A DNA stretch of 64,000 bases from contig NZ_JACRAH010000036.1 of NCBI RefSeq assembly GCF_016234775.1, positions 186,001 through 250,000 on the forward strand, in the 5' to 3' direction. This DNA comes from Aquabacterium sp. Lineage in GTDB: Bacteria; Pseudomonadota; Gammaproteobacteria; Burkholderiales; Burkholderiaceae_C. The position numbers and the translations under genes were made by a program. Below the pieces are notes generated by a model. That model worked only from the letters and a program-made list of their open reading frames with translations. It did no database searches and was not told where the DNA came from. Each line of letters begins with the position of its first letter. The stretch's first letter is position 1. Positions 59,367 to 64,000 of the stretch are shown piece after piece.

Positions 59367-61711
59367 ATGAAGCCGAGACCCGAGCCGAACACATCGACCC
59401 AGCCTTGAAAGCCGCAGGCTGGGGTGAAGTTGAGGGCAGCCGCATTTTGCGCGAGCACAGCATCACGCTGGGGCGTTTGCAAGGCAGTGGTGGTAAGGGG
59501 GCTCGGGCTAGAGCAGAGATAGCCGATTACGTTCTCGTCTATCGCAACACCAAGTTGGCCGTGGTCGAAGCCAAAGCTTGGAGCAAGCCACTGACTGAGG
59601 GCGTCGGGCAGGCCAAGAGCTACGCATCGAAGCTCAAGGTGCGCTACACCTATGCAACCAACGGCCAGGCGATCTATGGCATCGACATGGACACCGGAGT
59701 TGAAGGCGAGGTGCCCGGCTACCCCAGCCCTGAAGAGCTGTGGAATCTGACCTTTGCTGAGCAAAACGCCTGGCGTGACCGCTTCGCCGCCATCCCCTTC
59801 GAAGACAAGGGCGGCACTTGGCAGGGGCGCTACTACCAAGACATTGCCATCACCCGGGTGCTGGACGCCATTGCACATGGCCGCGAGCGCATCCTGCTAA
59901 CTCTGGCCACGGGCACGGGCAAGACCTTCGTGGCCTTTCAACTGGCCTGGAAGCTTTTCCAGAGCCGCTGGAATTTGAATGACTGGAAGTCAGGCGAAGA
60001 GCCCAAGCGCCGCCCCCGCATCCTTTTCTTGGCTGACCGCAACATCCTGGCCGACCAGGCCTACAACGCATTCTCGGCGTTCCCTGACGATGCCCTCGTG
60101 CGCATCGATCCGGCTGACATCAAAAAGAAGGGGCGAGTTCCGAAAAACGGCAATATCTTCTTCACGATCTTTCAGACCTTCATGAGCGGCCCGGGTGATT
60201 CACCGTACTTTGGTGACTACCCACCCGATTTCTTCGATTTCATCGTCATTGACGAGTGCCACCGTGGTGGGGCCAAGGATGAAAGCTCGTGGCGCGCCAT
60301 TCTTGAGTATTTCGCACCCGCTGTGCAGTTGGGGCTGACCGCCACGCCCAAGCGCACATTGAATGCCGACACGTACGCCTACTTTGGCGAGCCTGTTTAT
60401 CAGTACTCGCTGAAAGATGGCATCAACGATGGCTTCTTGACGCCCTTCAAGGTCCGCCAAATCGCGACCACGTTGGACGAGTACGTCTACACCTCTGACG
60501 ACGAGGTGATTGAGGGGGAGATCAAGCCAGGCAAGCGCTACGAAGAGAAAGACTTCAACCGTCTTATTGAGATCAAGGAGCGTGAAGAGCATCGTGTCAA
60601 GCTCTTCATGAGCATGATCGATCAGCGAGAGAAGACCATCGTCTTCTGTGCCACTCAGATCCATGCACTGGCCGTGCGCGATCTGATCAATCAGATTAAG
60701 ACCAGCACGGCACCGAATTACTGTGTGCGAGTGACCGCCAATGATGGCGCGCTGGGAGAGCAGCACCTGCGCGACTTTCAGGACAACGAGAAGACCATCC
60801 CGACGGTCCTGACAACATCGCAAAAGCTTTCAACTGGGGTGGACGCGCGCAATGTGCGCAACATCGTGCTGATGCGCCCCGTGAACTCAATGATCGAGTT
60901 CAAGCAGATCATCGGGCGTGGCACCCGGTTGTACGACGGTAAGGACTACTTCACGATCTATGACTTCGTGAAGGCACATCACCTGTTCAGTGACCCTGAA
61001 TGGGATGGCGAGCCCATTGAGCCTGAGCCACCAAAGCCAAGGCCAGATCCGCCGCCACCAGGGCCGAACCCAGAGCCGCCCCTTCCACCGCCGCCGCCAC
61101 CTCCGCCAATCCAGAAGATCAAGATCAAGCTGGCCGATGGCAAGGCGCGCAAGATTCAGCACATGACGGCCACGACGTTCTGGAGTGCGGATGGCACACC
61201 GATGTCTGCCGCACAGTTCCTGGAAGCGCTCTATGGCGCATTGCCGGAGTTCTTCAAGGACGAGGATGAGCTTCGAACGATCTGGAGTTCGCCCGACACA
61301 CGAAAGGCATTGCTCGCAGGATTGGCCGACAAAGGCTTTGGCCGCGAGCCTCTGCTAGAGATGCAGAAGATCATCGAGGCAGAGAACAGTGATCTCTACG
61401 ATGTCCTGGCTCATGTCGCTTTTGCCTTGGAGCCCGTATCCAGAGAGATGCGTGCGGCCAATGCGAAGGTGGCAGCGATGTCAGCCGATGGCCTCACAGA
61501 CAAGCAGCAGTCGTTTGTGGACTTCGTCCTTGCTCAGTACGTGAAGCAAGGCGTTGATGAGTTGGACCAAGAGAAGTTGTCGCCCTTGCTCAAGCTGAAG
61601 TACAACAACGCGATTGCAGATGCGTTTGCGGAGCTTGGCAAGCCAGAGCAGGTTCGACGTGTTTTCGTTGGATTCCAGCGGCACCTGTATGAGGCGTCAG
61701 TCAGCAGCTAG
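59363..61711 (+). CDS. hsdR: Type I restriction-modification motor/nuclease subunit HsdR
   Basis: A protein of 782 residues. The N-terminal nuclease has ADYVLVY and VVEAKAW (near 56-71). The helicase core has Walker A LATGTGKTFVAFQLAW (near 181), DECHRGG (near 297) and the late motif IIGRGTRLYDG. It translocates DNA and cuts at a distance when the site is unmethylated. Between about 553 and 583 lies a striking Pro-rich linker with a run of ten prolines, and a C-terminal assembly domain follows. It starts within the end of hsdS. Confidence 0.94.
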   Translation: MNEAETRAEHIDPALKAAGWGEVEGSRILREHSITLGRLQGSGGKGARARAEIADYVLVYRNTKLAVVEAKAWSKPLTEGVGQAKSYASKLKVRYTYATNGQAIYGIDMDTGVEGEVPGYPSPEELWNLTFAEQNAWRDRFAAIPFEDKGGTWQGRYYQDIAITRVLDAIAHGRERILLTLATGTGKTFVAFQLAWKLFQSRWNLNDWKSGEEPKRRPRILFLADRNILADQAYNAFSAFPDDALVRIDPADIKKKGRVPKNGNIFFTIFQTFMSGPGDSPYFGDYPPDFFDFIVIDECHRGGAKDESSWRAILEYFAPAVQLGLTATPKRTLNADTYAYFGEPVYQYSLKDGINDGFLTPFKVRQIATTLDEYVYTSDDEVIEGEIKPGKRYEEKDFNRLIEIKEREEHRVKLFMSMIDQREKTIVFCATQIHALAVRDLINQIKTSTAPNYCVRVTANDGALGEQHLRDFQDNEKTIPTVLTTSQKLSTGVDARNVRNIVLMRPVNSMIEFKQIIGRGTRLYDGKDYFTIYDFVKAHHLFSDPEWDGEPIEPEPPKPRPDPPPPGPNPEPPLPPPPPPPPIQKIKIKLADGKARKIQHMTATTFWSADGTPMSAAQFLEALYGALPEFFKDEDELRTIWSSPDTRKALLAGLADKGFGREPLLEMQKIIEAENSDLYDVLAHVAFALEPVSREMRAANAKVAAMSADGLTDKQQSFVDFVLAQYVKQGVDELDQEKLSPLLKLKYNNAIADAFAELGKPEQVRRVFVGFQRHLYEASVSS

Positions 61712-61740
61712 CAAAACAAGATCACGATGAAGCAGGGGAA

Positions 61741-62766
61741 ATGATGAGCGTGAGCAATGGCCGAACGTTGAAGTTGTTCCTGGTGGATGGCGTGCCGAAC
61801 GGCCTGCTGACAGCAGAGATCATGAACTGGACTGGGCACGTGATTACCGGTCCACGCAGTCGACTCGGCGAGTTGATTCAGCGACCGGAGAGCCGCCGCA
61901 CGGGCGTTTATTTCTTGGTGGGGGCTGAACGCGGGCCAGGCATCGGAACGCAGGTTTATATCGGCGAGACGGACGACGTCACGCAGCGACTCACCGCACA
62001 CAATCGACCAGAGGACAAGGGGGGCAAAGACTTCTGGGAAAAGGTTTGTGTTGTCACCAGCAAGGATGCGAACCTCACCAAGGGGCACATCAAGTACTTG
62101 GAGAGCCGCCTGATCAAGATCGCACAGCAGGCAGGCCGTTGCGAGCTGTTGAATGGCACAGATCCAGGGTATGAGAACCTCCCCGAGGCAGACAGATCGG
62201 ACATGGAGTTCTTCCTGAGCCAGATTCAAACCCTTTTGCCAGTGCTCGGCTTTGACTTTCTCCGGGAAACACCAAAGGCAGTGTCGGGCGGTGTTATCAA
62301 CCAAGCAGGCAGTGATACCGCTCCTTTTGTAACGACTACGATTGACCAGCCATCACCGATCTTTGTCGGAGACATTCGCAAGCATGAGATCACCGCTCGC
62401 GGGCAAGAGATCAATGGCGACTTTGTAGTGTTCAAAGGTTCTAAAACGCGCGCGGCTTGGGAGGGCGTCGATGCAACCTACACAGGCCTGTTCAATGAGT
62501 TGGTCCGTACGGGCGTGCTGGCACCCACAGCCGATGGTCGGCATCGGCAATTCACCAAGGACTATGCGTTCTCAAGTCCAAGTGCTGCAGCCGCCATCGT
62601 GGCCGGGCGTAGTGCAAATGGACGCATCCATTGGACGGACGAAAAGTCGGGGCTGACCTACGGTGCATGGCAAGAAGCGCGCGTGAACCAAGCGTTGGGT
62701 CGGCCAAGCCTTGGGGAGCGGCTCTTGGAAGAATTGAACCGAACGCCGGATCAAAAGGAGTCGTGA
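61741..62766 (+). CDS. GIY-YIG nuclease family protein with DUF4357 domain
   Basis: A protein of 341 residues. The GIY-YIG fold is read in TGVYFLVGAERGPGIGTQVYIGETDDVTQRLTAH (near 57-90). A C-terminal DUF4357 region follows (EINGDFVVFKGSKTRAAWEG and YAFSSPSAAAAIVAGRSANG). Such proteins are common partners of type I restriction operons, where their role is not settled. It begins 29 bases after hsdR on the same strand, so it is probably the fourth gene of the operon. Confidence 0.88.
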   Translation: MMSVSNGRTLKLFLVDGVPNGLLTAEIMNWTGHVITGPRSRLGELIQRPESRRTGVYFLVGAERGPGIGTQVYIGETDDVTQRLTAHNRPEDKGGKDFWEKVCVVTSKDANLTKGHIKYLESRLIKIAQQAGRCELLNGTDPGYENLPEADRSDMEFFLSQIQTLLPVLGFDFLRETPKAVSGGVINQAGSDTAPFVTTTIDQPSPIFVGDIRKHEITARGQEINGDFVVFKGSKTRAAWEGVDATYTGLFNELVRTGVLAPTADGRHRQFTKDYAFSSPSAAAAIVAGRSANGRIHWTDEKSGLTYGAWQEARVNQALGRPSLGERLLEELNRTPDQKES

Positions 62767-62873
62767 GGACTCTTCCATTAGTTGCAAAGTTTGGTCGACG
62801 AAGGCTTATCGAGAAAAGCCAGTGATTCTCTGGCGAACGGGGCTCTTGGGCCTGTCTCTGGGGTAGATGCAAC

Positions 62874-63191
62874 ATGACTGACGCAGATGAAAGGCAGCTC
62901 TACGATCATGCATTCGCGAGCTATCGTGACCTCTTTGGGTCAATGGACGGTCCTGCGCGAGCTCTTTGGTTTTTCACCATGGATGAGGCGGAGATCCTCA
63001 GCTTTCCGGTCTCGGCGGGGCAAGATCATGCGGAGGCTGGCATTCGTCACGGGGTCAAGTTGGCTGCGATGGCAGATGCGCTTGAAGCCTTGCTGGGGTC
63101 GCAAGAGTCTGCCCATGAAGTAAATGACCTCCGCCGGATTGCAGCGCAGCATGGGTATCGCGGCAAAGCAGAGGGCACTGAGCCCTGCTAA
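62874..63191 (+). CDS. Small hypothetical protein after the hsd operon
   Basis: A protein of 105 residues, helical and acidic, with LYDHAFASYRDLFGSMDGPARALWFFTMDEAEIL as its distinctive stretch. No known motif or signal is seen. It follows the GIY-YIG gene by 107 bases on the same strand. It might be cargo of the same module; I do not recognise a family. Confidence 0.5.
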   Translation: MTDADERQLYDHAFASYRDLFGSMDGPARALWFFTMDEAEILSFPVSAGQDHAEAGIRHGVKLAAMADALEALLGSQESAHEVNDLRRIAAQHGYRGKAEGTEPC

Positions 63192-63497
63192 GCGGGTTGT
63201 CTCAGACTTTTTTCCCAAATATTGTTCGCAGCACGCGCTGTTCGAGTCGAGTCGAGACGTGCACGAGCCAAGAGGCGGACATTTGATCGAAAGAACGGGT
63301 GCTACGCCGTCAAGGTCATGACAACAGATGGCACGACCATCACCTTTGGGCATCGCACTCGACGCATCTGGAGGAAATGATTGAATCGCCCCGGCTTGCT
63401 GGAAAGGTGAGCGGACTGGGGCAGTGGATAATCGGAAGGGTAAGAGCCGATCGCAACTCGACACGTCAGGGCGCACTGCGTCCATTGGGGGGCAATT
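63192..63497. other. Gene-free stretch with an inverted TnsB-like site
   Basis: A 306-base stretch between the small hypothetical gene and the HNH gene. It contains TTGTCTCAGACT (63197-63208), the reverse complement of the proximal-end repeat core AGTCTGAGACAA, and a copy of GCCAA (63267-63271), the presumed target duplication, but no clear ACA terminus next to it. A GAGTCGAGTCGAGAC mini-repeat lies between. I see no other gene here; open frames overlap the HNH start in other phases. Confidence 0.5.
63198..63208. repeat. Isolated inverted TnsB-site-like sequence
   Basis: TGTCTCAGACT is the exact inverse of AGTCTGAGACA at the proximal end, where it occurs with a 20-base period. The match extends to 12 bases. 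Opposite orientation is what the far end of a Tn7-like element needs. Only one copy is evident, so it supports but does not prove a nearby end. Confidence 0.5.
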
Positions 63498-64000
63498 TTG
63501 ATATTCATCGATCGACTGCGTGTGCCGCCGCCAGAGGTTCTGTCTGGCCCACAGGCAGAGACTCGAATGGCAGCCGCCAAGCGCTTCTTCAGCGGCACGG
63601 AACGTATGCGCGATCAGAAGCGCTTCGATTTCAGTCTTGGGTTCGCAGGCAAAGAGTTGGGGCTGGCCCTTAGTGAGCTTTTCCACGGGAAATGCGCATA
63701 TTGTGAGCAGGCGATCGAAATCGGAATCGATCGCTTCCGTCCATCATCCAACAGTCTAGGAATCGACGGAAAGACTGATCCCAATCACTACTGGTGGCTA
63801 GCGTATGACTGGAGCAACCTGTATTTCGCCTGCAATGGTTGCAGTCGCGCCAAGGCAAATCGATTTCCAGTTTCTGGTAAGCGGGCTCGCATAGGCAGTC
63901 GGGGTGGCGACCTTGTGGACGAGATGCCAATGCTTCTCGACCCTTGCTTTGATCAGCCGGAAGACCACCTTGAATTCGATGAAACCGGAAGGGTCATCGC
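63498..64000 (+). CDS. PtuB-like HNH endonuclease (5' part, runs off the window)
   Basis: At least 167 residues from TTG 63498, with GGGGGG shortly upstream, open to the edge. The N-terminus IFIDRLRVPPPEVL is followed by an HNH core: GKCAYCEQ (C66, C69), then IGIDRFRP, HYWWLAYDWSNLYFACNGC (C112, C115), and RAKANRFPV. This is the pattern of the PtuB/retron-Ec78-type HNH nucleases, which pair with an AAA ATPase (PtuA). No ATPase lies upstream, so the partner, if present, would be beyond position 64000. The start codon is not ATG and is a judgement. Confidence 0.75.
   Translation, partial: MIFIDRLRVPPPEVLSGPQAETRMAAAKRFFSGTERMRDQKRFDFSLGFAGKELGLALSELFHGKCAYCEQAIEIGIDRFRPSSNSLGIDGKTDPNHYWWLAYDWSNLYFACNGCSRAKANRFPVSGKRARIGSRGGDLVDEMPMLLDPCFDQPEDHLEFDETGRVI

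Larger units (their letters stand above)
42496..64000. mobile_element. Tn7-like transposon inserted at glmS, distal end unresolved
   Basis: The glmS-proximal end begins TGTTCACGGG, 24 bases after the glmS stop, and carries three direct TnsB-site-like repeats. The element encodes TnsA, TnsB and TnsC in order, reading away from glmS as in Tn7, plus two TniQ/TnsD proteins. Cargo includes a Lamassu-like nuclease/SMC pair, a type I restriction-modification operon, a GIY-YIG nuclease and an HNH nuclease. Base composition and codon use are visibly lower in GC than the flanking chromosome. The right boundary is not proven. A single inverted TnsB-like site at 63198-63208 may mark it, or the element may continue past 64000. 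Confidence 0.8.

Noticed and set aside
63299..63673. Plus-strand open frame with GGAGG before an internal ATG at 63378
   Set aside because: It overlaps the HNH gene in another frame, and the HNH frame has clear conserved motifs, so this is a shadow.

Overview
The window is a high-GC chromosome segment from a betaproteobacterium of the order Burkholderiales (Leptothrix/Aquabacterium/Comamonadaceae-like). That assignment is inferred from the gene complement: a double-length UvrA, an OsmC-YcaO fusion, an intracellular PHB depolymerase of the PhaZ1 type, a PEP-CTERM protein, a FolB/pteridine-reductase-like pair and lysine/alanine-rich protein tails. I see no rRNA, tRNA or CRISPR array.

Positions 1-42472 are ordinary chromosome. 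In order: a SPOR-like membrane protein fragment, birA and a SET protein; topB, with a 38-bp alternating purine-pyrimidine tract upstream; a PstS-like protein; msrP-msrQ; an AEC transporter; a diguanylate cyclase; an OsmC-YcaO fusion; the 6.1-kb uvrA; a chemoreceptor; a stress protein, a phosphoesterase and a SEC-C protein; a GST; phaZ; a lipoprotein; prpE; lpxC with a small membrane protein; a PEP-CTERM protein; a MidA-like methyltransferase; the SDR-folB pair and an AraC regulator; a secretory lipase; ttcA; a DUF4136 lipoprotein; glmU; a DnaJ-domain protein; an Lrp/AsnC regulator; and glmS.

From 42496 to the right edge the window is accessory. A Tn7-like transposon begins 24 bases after the glmS stop codon, at the classical attTn7 position, with a 5'-TGT end and three direct 20-bp-spaced TnsB-site-like repeats. 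Between that end and tnsA lies a minus-strand cassette: an unknown protein, a DUF4297/Cap4-type nuclease and a zinc-hook SMC/Rad50-like ATPase, which together look like a Lamassu-like defence system. Then come tnsA, tnsB and tnsC with overlapping reading frames. Facing them is a four-gene minus-strand operon: an unknown 159-residue protein, a long TnsD/TniQ, an HTH regulator and a short TniQ. Three related palindromes with the core GCAWWTATGC lie at this operon's control points.

Beyond it, from 55650, is further cargo: an XRE regulator, a complete type I restriction-modification operon (hsdM, hsdS, hsdR), a GIY-YIG/DUF4357 nuclease, a small unknown gene, and the start of a PtuB-like HNH nuclease that runs off the window.

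The layout suggests a glmS-targeted Tn7-like element acting as a defence island, with TnsABC as the transposition core, two TniQ proteins as alternative target selectors, and three independent antiphage modules as cargo. The distal end is not resolved. One isolated, inverted TnsB-like site at 63198-63208 is the best hint that it lies near or just beyond the right edge.
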